This document shows positions 34,628 through 43,700 of a stretch of DNA of 64,000 nucleotides, one piece after another. Position numbers and translations under genes: made by a program. A model generated the notes under the pieces. The model searched no databases, had not been told where the DNA came from, and was given only the letters and a program-made list of their open reading frames with translations. The stretch comes from Crocinitomix sp044361315 (GTDB taxonomy: Bacteria; Bacteroidota; Bacteroidia; Flavobacteriales_D; Crocinitomicaceae), in contig JBIKJA010000010.1 of the NCBI GenBank assembly GCA_044361315.1, positions 62,001 to 126,000 of the forward strand. The letters are read 5' to 3'. How positions within the stretch are numbered: position 1 is the first letter of the stretch; each line of letters begins with the position of its first letter.

Positions 34628-35662
34628 TTAATTCGTGTTTAAAATGGCTTTATTAATCTCACTCACTAATTGAGGTCCCTCGTAAATAAATCCTGTGTAT
34701 AATTGTACCAAGGTCGCACCAGCAGCAATTTTGTCCAAGGCATCTTGTGGCGAATGAATTCCACCCACCCCAATTATTGGAAATGCATGATTTGATTTTT
34801 CTGATAGGTATCGAATGACTTCGGTACTACGAGAGGTGATAGGTTTACCACTCAATCCGCCATTTCCAATTGCTTTTAACTCCTCTTCGGAGGTCAATAA
34901 ACCCTGGCGATTTACGGAAGTGTTTGATGCAATCACCCCATCAATTTCAGATTCAAGGATAATTTCTACCACTTCATCTAACTGAATTTTATTTAAATCC
35001 GGCGCTATTTTAAGTAAGATGGGACGTTGTAGCGCAAATGTTTTATTTTTTGCAATTAAAGTGGATAATAAATCAACTAAAAAATCCTTGTCTTGTAATT
35101 TCGCCGTGTCACCGACATTTGGACAACTTACATTCACGACAAAATAGTCAACCACCGGATGAAGTTTTTCAAAATTCTCCAAGAAATCGGGTTTTGATTC
35201 TTCGTTTAAAGTACTGGTGTTTTTGCCGATATTTCCCCCAATTATTAAGTTGGTTTTTTTATTTTTTAATCGGGCAGCGATAGCGTCAACTCCTTGATTG
35301 TTAAAGCCCATTCGATTTATCAAGGCTTGATCCTTTTTCAAGCGAAATAATCGTTTTTTAGGATTTCCTTCTTGTGGACGAGGTGTTACGGTGCCAATTT
35401 CGATAAATCCAAATCCAAAATCTTCTAACTCATTCAAAAGCAAGGCGTTTTTATCAAATCCAGCGGCAATTCCAACGGGATTTTTAAAGGCTAATCCGAA
35501 AACCGTTCGTGCTAATTTAGGATCGGCAATTGAATATTTTTTTCGTCGCCAAGCACTGACACCAGGAATTTTGGCGGTTAGTTTGATCATTTTAAATGTA
35601 AAATAATGAATCGTCTCAGGATCAAAGAGAAAGAGAATTGGCCTGATCAAAAATTTATACAT
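34628..35662 (-). CDS. pyrD: Quinone-dependent dihydroorotate dehydrogenase (class 2)
   Basis: 344 residues, typical of class 2. The N-terminal membrane-contact helix (MYKFLIRPILFLFDPETIHYF) is followed by the FMN barrel, with AAGFDKNA near 66 and the catalytic Ser in VNVSCPNVG near 176. The C-terminal VGGIHSPQDALDKIAAGATLVQLYTG binds FMN phosphate. It oxidises dihydroorotate using the respiratory quinone at the inner membrane. The gene has its own TTG-N17-TACCTTTG promoter. Confidence 0.97.
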   Translation of the reverse strand: MYKFLIRPILFLFDPETIHYFTFKMIKLTAKIPGVSAWRRKKYSIADPKLARTVFGLAFKNPVGIAAGFDKNALLLNELEDFGFGFIEIGTVTPRPQEGNPKKRLFRLKKDQALINRMGFNNQGVDAIAARLKNKKTNLIIGGNIGKNTSTLNEESKPDFLENFEKLHPVVDYFVVNVSCPNVGDTAKLQDKDFLVDLLSTLIAKNKTFALQRPILLKIAPDLNKIQLDEVVEIILESEIDGVIASNTSVNRQGLLTSEEELKAIGNGGLSGKPITSRSTEVIRYLSEKSNHAFPIIGVGGIHSPQDALDKIAAGATLVQLYTGFIYEGPQLVSEINKAILNTN

Positions 35663-35679
35663 ACTAAAAATGTTTCTAC

Positions 35680-35707
35680 AAAGGTAATACAGGCAATTTT
35701 AAATCAA
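35680..35707 (-). promoter_or_regulatory. Promoter of pyrD
   Basis: On the minus strand TTG (35705-35707), a 17-bp spacer and TACCTTTG (35680-35687), 17 bp before the ATG. Confidence 0.55.
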
Positions 35708-35744
35708 TAGAATTTTAATGAAATTATCACCTTTGGTTCGTTAA

Positions 35745-35806
35745 AAACTAAAAAATATGCCATTATTTTTAGACTATTTAAAAGGTTAATCTAAAAATAA
35801 TGGCAT
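35745..35806 (-). terminator. Long perfect hairpin ending the sigma factor operon
   Basis: A perfect 17-bp inverted repeat: left arm ATGCCATTATTTTTAGA (35757-35773), right arm 35790-35806, 16-nt loop. On the minus strand it is followed by T-rich sequence (ATTTTTTAG), so it can terminate the operon ending at 35864. No gene lies in 35807-35863. Confidence 0.7.
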
Positions 35807-35863
35807 TATCCGCGAAGAAAAAAAGTGATTAAAATTTTTTAATTCCTTTTGAGAAATCTCTGT

Positions 35864-36682
35864 TTAGTTCATCAACACGTACCTAAGCGGTTCTAATCGC
35901 ACCTCAGTTCCATTTTTAATTTTGCCTCGTATGTTTTCAAAATAAATTGTCTCACCGGGTGCAGCATTCTTAAGTGCGTTTTTCATTTCATAATTTAGTT
36001 GATTGCCATCTTCTACAAATACTTTTCCGCCCAAACCGTCTATTAAATGTAATTCAAAATGAATGATATTAACATCTGCTTCGGTGGTGATCCCTTTATT
36101 ATTCAACAATTCACTTCGTGAGATTGATCCGCCCATTTTACCGCTAATGCGCGGATAAAGCTCCATTGCGATTGGTTCGTTTTTGATTACAGTCTCTGGA
36201 TTATCCACAGCGTTAATCAAAGGTTTAGGATCAACTGTCACAACTTGTGTTTGCTCAGTCGAATTAACTAAATTTTTCTTGGTGTTTTTTGGATCTGATT
36301 GAGTAGTATTTTTATCAAATAATTTCTGGTTTTGAGGGTTTGTATTCACTGTATTCTTTACTTTTTCGACGTAAATCCCTTTTGGATTGCCATCTGCCAC
36401 GAAAAGATTTGAGGTTGGGATTTCGAGTTTCGAGACTTCGGTGGTGGCGAGTTGCTCAACCTTTAACTCCTGCCGCGAATCCGGGGCATTTTGAAAGGCG
36501 AGCGTTCCACCAATGATTAAACCGAGAGATGCCAGCCCGGTGGTGCCATAAAACCAAGTTTGTTTATAAAATGGTTTTGACATCATCTGGTGGCTTCTCA
36601 TGATTGCTTCGAAATTCTTTCCTGCCATTATCTCATTGGCATCTAATTGTGGTCGATCCACGTTTATTTTTCTATCCTTCAT
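35864..36682 (-). CDS. Single-pass membrane protein with a GldM-like C-terminal domain, sigma-linked
   Basis: 272 residues: about 40 cytoplasmic residues, one membrane segment near 46-66 (FYGTTGLASLGLIIGG), a low-complexity periplasmic linker rich in Asn, Thr, Pro and Lys, and a folded C-terminus of about 100 residues. That end (PRISGKMGGSISRSELL; IHFELHLID; AAPGETIYFENIRGKIKNG) resembles the last domain of GldM, the T9SS motor subunit, by my reading. It is one codon downstream of an ECF sigma factor gene, so it may act as its membrane regulator. Confidence 0.75.
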   Translation of the reverse strand: MKDRKINVDRPQLDANEIMAGKNFEAIMRSHQMMSKPFYKQTWFYGTTGLASLGLIIGGTLAFQNAPDSRQELKVEQLATTEVSKLEIPTSNLFVADGNPKGIYVEKVKNTVNTNPQNQKLFDKNTTQSDPKNTKKNLVNSTEQTQVVTVDPKPLINAVDNPETVIKNEPIAMELYPRISGKMGGSISRSELLNNKGITTEADVNIIHFELHLIDGLGGKVFVEDGNQLNYEMKNALKNAAPGETIYFENIRGKIKNGTEVRLEPLRYVLMN

Positions 36683-36685
36683 CTT

Positions 36686-37252
36686 TTATTGATTCAATAG
36701 TAATTTCAACTTATTAATAACTCTGTGTGCCTTTACTTTGGCGTTATTTTCTGTAATTTCAAGAATGTCTCCAATTTCTTTGAAAGATCTTTTTTCGAAA
36801 AATCGGAGTTCGATCATTTGAACTTCGTCCTCTTTCAATTTACCAATCTTATCAATCAAAACTTTTCTTGTTTCTTCGCTTGTATCTTCCTCCATTTCAT
36901 CAATGATATGGGTAAGATTTACGTTGTCAATGTTGACAGTTCGTTCCGCTTTTTTATCTCTAAATGATTGATAAAGCTCACTTTTAGCGATGCGATACAA
37001 CCAAGAAGCAAAAGGCACGCCTCTGTATTCGTATTTATGAATATTGTTTAATGCCTTTAAGAAAACCTGACTTGTAATGTCATAAGCGATTTCCTTGTCA
37101 TCTATCCGTTGATAGATATATCTTAATATCTGTTCGTAGTACTTATTGTACAAAGGCTCAAAGCCCCGAGGATTTTCTTGAGCATACTTAATCCATTGCA
37201 GCTCTTTCAACAGCTTCTCCTCCGTATGGTGATAATTGGGGTTAGTCGGCAT
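36686..37252 (-). CDS. ECF RNA polymerase sigma factor
   Basis: 188 residues with region 2 (YNKYYEQILRYIYQRI; HKYEYRGVPFASWLYRIAKSE) and region 4 (LKEDEVQMIELRFFEKRSFKEIGDIL, ITENNAKVKAHRVI). No anti-sigma domain is fused. It is a paralogue of the factor at 13203 and, like it, is followed directly by a gene for a single-pass membrane protein. Confidence 0.93.
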   Translation of the reverse strand: MPTNPNYHHTEEKLLKELQWIKYAQENPRGFEPLYNKYYEQILRYIYQRIDDKEIAYDITSQVFLKALNNIHKYEYRGVPFASWLYRIAKSELYQSFRDKKAERTVNIDNVNLTHIIDEMEEDTSEETRKVLIDKIGKLKEDEVQMIELRFFEKRSFKEIGDILEITENNAKVKAHRVINKLKLLLNQ

Positions 37253-37723
37253 AATCTAATTTGGTTTTTAATTTCTTTGCACTTATATAACACTTCAATT
37301 GTACTTGGTTACACGGTTTAATACAATTTTTTTGCCATAATTTGTAAACGTCGAAAAAAATAATATATTGCACGCATCACATTTCAAGTTAATAATTGAT
37401 TTAAAGCGCTTTACAGGTTAAACAAGAACGAATAAAAAAGTTGATTTAATTGCTTTTTTTTTTTGAATTATTTTTTTCACCACGATTTATACAAGTTTGT
37501 TCACCAAAAAGCTTCTTAAATTGCCAATTATTTTGGAATCGATGCAGTTGAATTTCCAGCTAAAAATCCGAATGAAACTAGAACCCTACTACAAATTCAG
37601 AGAATATTTCGCCAAATGTTTGGTGATTTTAGATTTGCATGTTTGGAATCGTCAACCCAAATTTTTATGATTAGCTTGTAATTCCAAACTTCTTTCTTAA
37701 TTTCGTGTACAATATTGGATTTT
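37253..37723. other. 470-bp gap without a supported gene
   Basis: AT-rich, with a long T run near 37453-37464. A forward frame from ATG 37542 to TGA 37670 (42 codons, MQLNFQLKIRMKLEP at its start) is open upstream to 37467 without another ATG, but has no promoter box or recognisable family. It may be chance or a remnant. Confidence 0.5.
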
Positions 37724-38056
37724 ATGAAGATTAATTTTTACCTACTCTTAACCTTCTGCTCCCTAATTATTATCGGATGTCGTCGTCCTCCGGAAGTGTG
37801 TTTGGAACTCAGTGCCGAAAGTACGTCCATAGGAACGCCGATTCAATTTACGTCCTGTTCAAAACGTGCCTTAAGTTTTGAATGGTTTATGGATGGCCCT
37901 GATGGTGCACCTGAAAATAGTCGTGGTTGGTCGGACGAATCTTTTAGTCATTCGTTTACCGTTCCAGGGTCTTATGTGATCACATTAAATGTCTCTCGGA
38001 ATTTTTCATTTACTGGCGACAAAGCAACCTTGCAAAAAACAATCAGCGTTAATTAA
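37724..38056 (+). CDS. PKD-domain lipoprotein
   Basis: 110 residues from ATG 37724 (MKINFYLLLTFCSLIIIGC); the TTG at 37715 is too early for a signal peptide. The lipobox is LIIIGC (Cys at about 19). The rest is a single PKD-like domain with FEWFMDGPDGAP and SHSFTVPGSYVITLNVS. It is likely exposed at the cell surface. It is similar in plan to the lipoprotein at 11856, and converges on the next gene with a 5-bp gap. Confidence 0.82.
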   Translation: MKINFYLLLTFCSLIIIGCRRPPEVCLELSAESTSIGTPIQFTSCSKRALSFEWFMDGPDGAPENSRGWSDESFSHSFTVPGSYVITLNVSRNFSFTGDKATLQKTISVN

Positions 38057-38061
38057 TACCG

Positions 38062-39441
38062 TTAAAGGTCGTATAATCCAATTGCTGGAATCGTTCGTGA
38101 AACTCCGTCAATGTCCACACCATTTGAAAATAGTGGGTCACCTGCATCTTTCACAGGAGAACCTTCCTGTAAATGAAAATCTTGTAAACTAGGATCGATA
38201 AATAAAGGATCTATATTCCAAATCACCGAAGCTGAATAATTCGGATAAGTGTAGATTTCTTCTTTTTTCATCAAACAGGCGTTAAATTGAAAATCCATTT
38301 CTAATCCCATCAAGGTGTCAACATTAAATTCGTTCAAACTATTCCCGTAAAAAATACAATTATCAAAACGCGAATTTTTAATACTACTCACATAAATAGT
38401 TTCTTCAAATTGATACCAGTTTTGAATTGAAAATGCTGGTCCTCCTCTACCTCCTGTCCAATAATTCACAAAATTACAATGTTTAAAATTGTACTCACCA
38501 CCAGCAAACAAAAATGCGGAAGCCAAGCCCGCCCGACCAAATTCGCAATTTTCTACATTCACATTCGGACTTGCCACCAAATTGAGGTTATAGAAACTTG
38601 AATTATCAATGATGGTATTTGCCATATCCAACGTTAAGCCAGTAAAAGTGGTGTCCACCCGCAATCCAACCGAGGCGTTTTTGATATTCGCATATTCAAT
38701 CGAACTCGTTTGGGCTTGAATCAGATGAATGCCCCACCATTGGCCAGCCACATCATCATAAAAACTTTCCAATCGATCTCCTTGAAAAGTAACCTCATTG
38801 CCTATACTACCATTAATATCGATTGAACTTTTGTAAACGAGTAAGCGTGCATTCTTGTGCGCATAAATATCCGTTCCTGCAGGAATTGTTAGGGTCAAAT
38901 TCGAATCGAGCCCGGGATAACCAACAGCTACAATACCATATAATACATGTGGCTTGTCATTATTCCAAAGTTCGATTTCGTCAGCCACTAGTTCGTTTGA
39001 ATGAAAATAAGCATCTTGACCCCAAACATCTAATTTAAGGTATTGATTGAGCCCATTGGTTAAAAAACGAATCGAATCAGAAATTACCATTGGATTGGTG
39101 GCATTGTTCACTTTTAAGGTTACTTCGACAAATCCAAACAACGAATCTTTTGAATCAATTTCGATATCTTGATGATAAATTCCGGGTACACCGTCAAAAT
39201 TAATTCGGAAAGGAGAATCTTCGCCGCCCATCAATTCAATTTCATCAATTAGAATAGGACTTGCATTATTATTGTACACTTTAAATCTTTTGGTCACCGA
39301 ACCAACGGTGGTAAAAACAGTATCAAACAATAAGGTATCTTCCGAAAAATCAAGGTGATTCTTGGTAAAACCCTTGTCTTTTTTACAAGAAATTGCTATT
39401 AGACCAAAGGCGATAACGATAGAAATTAAGACAATCCGCAT
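38062..39441 (-). CDS. Lipoprotein with a predicted right-handed beta-helix
   Basis: 459 residues from MRIVLISIV; an upstream ATG at 39459 is less likely. The lipobox is LIAISC (Cys near 19). The central part, from about 180, has repeated short strands with hydrophobic, Asn and Gly turns (SIEYANIKNASVGLRV; ANTIIDNSSFYNLNLV; NVENCEFG), the pattern of parallel beta-helix proteins. It is probably surface-exposed and involved in binding or processing polysaccharide, but no enzyme motif is clear. The promoter box TAACTTTG lies 15 bp upstream. Confidence 0.85.
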   Translation of the reverse strand: MRIVLISIVIAFGLIAISCKKDKGFTKNHLDFSEDTLLFDTVFTTVGSVTKRFKVYNNNASPILIDEIELMGGEDSPFRINFDGVPGIYHQDIEIDSKDSLFGFVEVTLKVNNATNPMVISDSIRFLTNGLNQYLKLDVWGQDAYFHSNELVADEIELWNNDKPHVLYGIVAVGYPGLDSNLTLTIPAGTDIYAHKNARLLVYKSSIDINGSIGNEVTFQGDRLESFYDDVAGQWWGIHLIQAQTSSIEYANIKNASVGLRVDTTFTGLTLDMANTIIDNSSFYNLNLVASPNVNVENCEFGRAGLASAFLFAGGEYNFKHCNFVNYWTGGRGGPAFSIQNWYQFEETIYVSSIKNSRFDNCIFYGNSLNEFNVDTLMGLEMDFQFNACLMKKEEIYTYPNYSASVIWNIDPLFIDPSLQDFHLQEGSPVKDAGDPLFSNGVDIDGVSRTIPAIGLYDL

Positions 39442-39456
39442 AAGTAAACTATTGTA

Positions 39457-39464
39457 CAAAGTTA
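39457..39464 (-). promoter_or_regulatory. -7 box (TAACTTTG) of the beta-helix lipoprotein gene
   Basis: Exact consensus on the minus strand, 15 bp before the ATG at 39441. No TTTG at the expected spacing. Confidence 0.5.
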
Positions 39465-39507
39465 ACTACGTAATTTTAGTTTTTTTATTTTATATGCGAA
39501 AATAAAC

Positions 39508-39534
39508 TTGTATTAAAAAAAAATACTAAATTTG
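39508..39534 (+). promoter_or_regulatory. Promoter of the L31 gene
   Basis: TTG (39508-39510), a 16-bp spacer and TAAATTTG (39527-39534), giving a leader of about 85 nt before the ATG at 39626. Confidence 0.55.
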
Positions 39535-39625
39535 CACCCGCTGAAAGAGCAAAGTACAGCCAGGAAAATTGGAAAATCTGATAAACACTGGCATTTTAAA
39601 GATAAGACGAATAAAATTTTTTACG

Positions 39626-39883
39626 ATGAAAAAGGGAATACATCCAGAATCATACAGATTAGTAGTATTTAAAGACATGTCTAATGGTTATACATTTATA
39701 TCAAGTTCTTGTGCAAACTCTGACGAAACAGAAACTTGGGAAGACGGGAATGAATATCCTTTAATAAAATTGGATATCTCCTCACAATCTCATCCATTCT
39801 TTACTGGAATTATGCAATTTGTGGATACCGCTGGTAGAATTGATAAATTCAAGAGCCGTTACGGTAATAACATGAAAAAATAA
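39626..39883 (+). CDS. rpmE2: Large ribosomal subunit protein bL31, type B
   Basis: 85 residues from MKKGIHPESYRLVVF. The type B form lacks the zinc-binding CxxC cluster, and the sequence FKDMSNGYTFISSS and HPFFTGIMQFVDTAGRIDKFKSRYG are typical. Such forms replace zinc-bound L31 when zinc is scarce; here it is the only copy in the window. The longer frame from 39569 would begin in the leader. Confidence 0.96.
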   Translation: MKKGIHPESYRLVVFKDMSNGYTFISSSCANSDETETWEDGNEYPLIKLDISSQSHPFFTGIMQFVDTAGRIDKFKSRYGNNMKK

Positions 39884-39902
39884 GATATTATTTAGTACAT
39901 TA

Positions 39903-39938
39903 GAACCCGTATTGACCTTGTCGATACGGGTTTTTTTA
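39903..39938 (+). terminator. Terminator of the L31 gene
   Basis: AACCCGTAT and ATACGGGTT close an 11-nt loop, followed by a T run. Confidence 0.9.
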
Positions 39939-39949
39939 TTTATTCAATT

Positions 39950-41110
39950 ATGCAAATTGTCTTTGATGATCGAGGGCTTCATAAAGCCTTGGCACCGATT
40001 ACGTTAACTCGTCCGGTGGCTGAAATAAGAGTTGGAATTTTAACGATTAGAGAAACCTGGGTTAAAATGCTTCAACCTAATTTTCAAAATTTAACGGTTG
40101 GATACATCACCGAAGACTATTTAGCCAAAAAGTTTCCAATTGATTATGCTGCACAAGATTTCTTAACTATTAATGGATCAATTAAACCATCCAAAGAAAT
40201 CGCCGCTGCGGTTGGGATGTTAACACAGGGGCAAAGCTTATATGTTAATGGAACTTTTATCGCTGCGCACGGAAAAAATTCTTCCAATCGGATTGATTTA
40301 ACGGTGAACGAATTAGTGAAAATTGAAAAACCTTGGGAAATTTTTCAACTAAATCATCTAGCCATTTCGATTGATTTTGAACTTCTTACTGCCGGAAAAA
40401 TTTCTCAACCATTGTCCACCACCAACCAAGTAGTTAATCCTTCAAATGTCTTTTTAGAAGCAGGTGCTAAAGTGGAATGCGCTATTTTAAATGCATCCAC
40501 AGGGCCGATTTATATTGGAAAAGACGCGGAAATAATGGAAGGAAGTATGGTTCGTGGCCCTTTTGCCATGACCGAAGGGGCTGTGGTAAAAATGGGTGCT
40601 AAAATTTACGGGGCTACTACGATTGGCGACCATTGTAAAGTGGGAGGTGAAATTTCAAATTCTCTATTTCAAGCTTATTCCAACAAAGGTCACGATGGCT
40701 TTTTGGGCAATTCGTTGGTTGGAGAATGGTGTAATTTTGGAGCAGATACCAATTCGAGTAACCTTAAAAATAACTATTCACCCGTCAAAATTTATTCGTA
40801 TGAAACCAATCGTTTGGAACAAACAAATGTGCAGTTTTGTGGTGTAATCATGGGCGATCATTCAAAAACGGGGATTAATACCATGTTGAATACAGCCACA
40901 GTGGTTGGTGTTCATGCCAATATTTTTGGAGGTGGATTTCCTCCCAAATTTATCCCTTCTTTTTCATGGGGTGGATTTGAAGACAGTGACCGATTTGAAT
41001 TAGAAAAAGCCTACGAAGTCGCCGAAAATATGATGTCGCGAAGACACCTTGAATTAAGTGATTTTGACAAAGAAATCTTCACCTTTTTAAATGATAACTT
41101 GGCACAGTGA
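39950..41110 (+). CDS. GlmU-like nucleotidyltransferase/acyltransferase family protein
   Basis: 386 residues. The N-terminus (MQIVFDDRGLHKALAPITLTRPVAEIRVG) belongs to a GlmU-related family common in Bacteroidota, in which the usual G-x-G-T-R pyrophosphorylase signature is missing; the N-terminal half may be a degenerate nucleotidyltransferase. The C-terminal half is a left-handed parallel beta-helix of hexapeptide repeats (KMGAKIYGATTIGDHCKVGGE), the acyltransferase-type fold. Substrates are probably UDP-sugars, but the reaction is uncertain. Confidence 0.85.
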   Translation: MQIVFDDRGLHKALAPITLTRPVAEIRVGILTIRETWVKMLQPNFQNLTVGYITEDYLAKKFPIDYAAQDFLTINGSIKPSKEIAAAVGMLTQGQSLYVNGTFIAAHGKNSSNRIDLTVNELVKIEKPWEIFQLNHLAISIDFELLTAGKISQPLSTTNQVVNPSNVFLEAGAKVECAILNASTGPIYIGKDAEIMEGSMVRGPFAMTEGAVVKMGAKIYGATTIGDHCKVGGEISNSLFQAYSNKGHDGFLGNSLVGEWCNFGADTNSSNLKNNYSPVKIYSYETNRLEQTNVQFCGVIMGDHSKTGINTMLNTATVVGVHANIFGGGFPPKFIPSFSWGGFEDSDRFELEKAYEVAENMMSRRHLELSDFDKEIFTFLNDNLAQ

Positions 41111-41230
41111 TTGAGTTATTAGCGGAGAATACTAATAAATGTGCGATAGTCTCGATTTTGAACCATTTGACAGTCAAAAATTCAAAATTCTGAAATTACG
41201 TGACAATTTGACAAAAAAAATACTGAATAT

Positions 41231-43678
41231 ATGTCCGATTCATCCTTAGTGGATTTTATTGCCTTATCAAATATAATAGACCAAGAACAGGAATTTATTC
41301 CTTTAATCTCTGAAGAGGAAGAAGATCATTTAAATAATGAAAGTATTCCAGAAAGTCTTCCGATTTTGCCGCTGCGCAACAATGTACTTTTTCCAGGTGT
41401 TGTAATTCCTATCACCATTGGTCGAGATAAATCGATTCGCTTAATTGATGAAGCGTATAGCGGAAATAAAACCATCGGGGTGATTTCTCAAAAGAAAACG
41501 AATGTGGAAGATCCGATGTCAAACGACCTGAATTTAATTGGTACCGTTGCACGAATCTTGAAACGATTAAAAATGCCTGATGGAAGTACAACCATCATCA
41601 TTCAAGGGAAACGGCGTTTTGAAATTGTGGAGTACCTCGAAGAAACTCCATACTTTAAAGCACTTGTTCGCCCTTTAAATGACGAAAAAGTTGATTTGAC
41701 GAAAAACAAAAATCGTGCATTGGTTGATGCCATGAAAGAAATGGCGATGCGGATCATCAAAGAATCACCGAACATTCCGAGTGAAGCAACGTTTGCCATT
41801 AAAAATATTGAAAGTCCTACTTTTTTAGTGAATTTTATTGCTTCCAACCTCAACACCGAAGTTGAAAAAAAGCAAGAATTACTAGAAATTTCCTCAATAA
41901 CAGGACGAATTGAAAAGGTAATTGGGCAATTGTCTTTAGAGATTCAAATGTTGAGCATGAAAAATGAAATCCAGACCAAAGTAAAAATGGACATGGATCG
42001 TCAACAACGCGAATATTTTTTGAATCAACAAATTCGAACAATTCAAGATGAATTAGGTGAAAACCCTGTTGAAGAAGAAATTAAAGGATTTGAAAAACGA
42101 GCTAAAAATAAAAAATGGTCTAAAAAAGTTCAAAAAGCCTTTGAAAAAGAATTGAAAAAAATGAGTCGAATGAATCCCCAAGGGGCTGAATATTCGGTTC
42201 AATTAAATTATATCGATTTATTGTTAGAATTGCCTTGGAACGAAATTTCTAAAGATGATTTTGATCTAAAACAAGCGAAAAAAATACTTGATCGTGACCA
42301 TTTTGGATTGGATAAAGTAAAAAATAGAATTTTAGAGTATTTGGCGGTCATCAAGTTAAAAAAAGATATGAAATCGCCGATTCTTTGTTTATACGGTCCT
42401 CCGGGAGTTGGTAAAACATCTTTGGGGAAATCCATTGCAGAGGCCTTGGGAAGAAAATACGTTCGAATGTCCTTGGGTGGCGTTCATGACGAAGCAGAGA
42501 TTAGAGGACACAGAAGAACCTATATTGGTGCCATGCCGGGCCGAATTTTGCAAAACATCAAAAAAGCGAAAACATCGAACCCTGTATTTGTTTTAGACGA
42601 GATAGATAAAGTAGGAAGAAGTCATCAAGGCGATCCATCCTCAGCACTTTTAGAGGTACTTGATCCTGAACAAAATGCAAATTTTAATGACAATTTTGTT
42701 GAACTTGATTACGATTTGTCCAAGGTTCTTTTTATCGCCACCGCAAATAATTTATCCAATATTCAGGGGCCTTTGCGCGACCGAATGGAAATTATTGAGG
42801 TAAATGGGTACACGGTTGAAGAAAAAACACAAATTGCAATCAGTCATTTAATTCCAAAACAGCTCGAAGCGCACGGAATTACAGCAAACGACTTCAATTT
42901 ATCGCCTAAGTTATTGGAAAAAGTAATTGAGGAATACACAGGCGAATCTGGCGTGCGAGGATTAGAAAATAAATTAGCTGCCTTAATTCGAAACCGTGCA
43001 AAAGAAATTGCCTTGGAAGAAAAATACGATCCAACCATCACCGAAGCTCAAATTGCCAAAATTTTAGGACCAGCGCATGGAAAAGATAAATATTTTGGAA
43101 ATGAATTTGCTGGGGTAGTTACGGGATTGGCGTGGACGCAAATTGGAGGAGATATATTATACATCGAGAGCAGCTTATCCAAAGGAAAAGGGATTTTAAC
43201 ACTCACTGGAAATTTGGGAGATGTCATGAAAGAATCGGCAATTTTGGCACATAAATATCTGAAAGCCAATGCAAATATTGTTGGTTTAGCACCCGAAGTT
43301 TTTGACAATTGGGATGTGCATGTCCACGTACCTGAAGGAGCAACACCGAAAGATGGACCTTCTGCTGGAATCACGATGTTAACAGCAATTGCATCGGCAT
43401 TTACGCAACGAAAAGTTAAGAAATTTCTAGCGATGACGGGAGAAATTACTCTTCGTGGGGCTGTTTTACCAGTTGGAGGAATCAAAGAAAAAATCTTGGC
43501 GGCAAAACGGGCAAACATTAAAGAAATCATTCTTTCCGCTAAAAATGAAAAGGATATTTTGGACATCCACAAGTCGTATCTAAAGGGTCTTAAATTCCAT
43601 TATGTGAATACGATGGACGAAGTGTTGTCTTTAGCTTTACTGAAAGAAAAGGTAAGTCAGCCGAAGGCGATTGCTTAG
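41231..43678 (+). CDS. lon: ATP-dependent Lon protease
   Basis: 815 residues, full length. The N-terminal substrate-binding domain (SLPILPLRNNVLFPGVVIPI) precedes an AAA+ module with Walker A GPPGVGKT at 389-396 and Walker B VFVLDEIDK. The proteolytic Ser-Lys dyad is Ser 711 in PKDGPSAGITM and a Lys in GGIKEKIL near 752-754. It degrades damaged and regulatory proteins in the cytoplasm. No clear -7 box was found in its 120-bp upstream gap. Confidence 0.97.
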   Translation: MSDSSLVDFIALSNIIDQEQEFIPLISEEEEDHLNNESIPESLPILPLRNNVLFPGVVIPITIGRDKSIRLIDEAYSGNKTIGVISQKKTNVEDPMSNDLNLIGTVARILKRLKMPDGSTTIIIQGKRRFEIVEYLEETPYFKALVRPLNDEKVDLTKNKNRALVDAMKEMAMRIIKESPNIPSEATFAIKNIESPTFLVNFIASNLNTEVEKKQELLEISSITGRIEKVIGQLSLEIQMLSMKNEIQTKVKMDMDRQQREYFLNQQIRTIQDELGENPVEEEIKGFEKRAKNKKWSKKVQKAFEKELKKMSRMNPQGAEYSVQLNYIDLLLELPWNEISKDDFDLKQAKKILDRDHFGLDKVKNRILEYLAVIKLKKDMKSPILCLYGPPGVGKTSLGKSIAEALGRKYVRMSLGGVHDEAEIRGHRRTYIGAMPGRILQNIKKAKTSNPVFVLDEIDKVGRSHQGDPSSALLEVLDPEQNANFNDNFVELDYDLSKVLFIATANNLSNIQGPLRDRMEIIEVNGYTVEEKTQIAISHLIPKQLEAHGITANDFNLSPKLLEKVIEEYTGESGVRGLENKLAALIRNRAKEIALEEKYDPTITEAQIAKILGPAHGKDKYFGNEFAGVVTGLAWTQIGGDILYIESSLSKGKGILTLTGNLGDVMKESAILAHKYLKANANIVGLAPEVFDNWDVHVHVPEGATPKDGPSAGITMLTAIASAFTQRKVKKFLAMTGEITLRGAVLPVGGIKEKILAAKRANIKEIILSAKNEKDILDIHKSYLKGLKFHYVNTMDEVLSLALLKEKVSQPKAIA

Positions 43679-43700
43679 AATTGAGAATGAAAGATAAAAG

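Noticed and set aside
37542..37670. 42-codon frame in the 37.3-37.7 kb gap
   Set aside because: No promoter, no homology that I recognise, and AT-rich composition; only noted in the gap entry.
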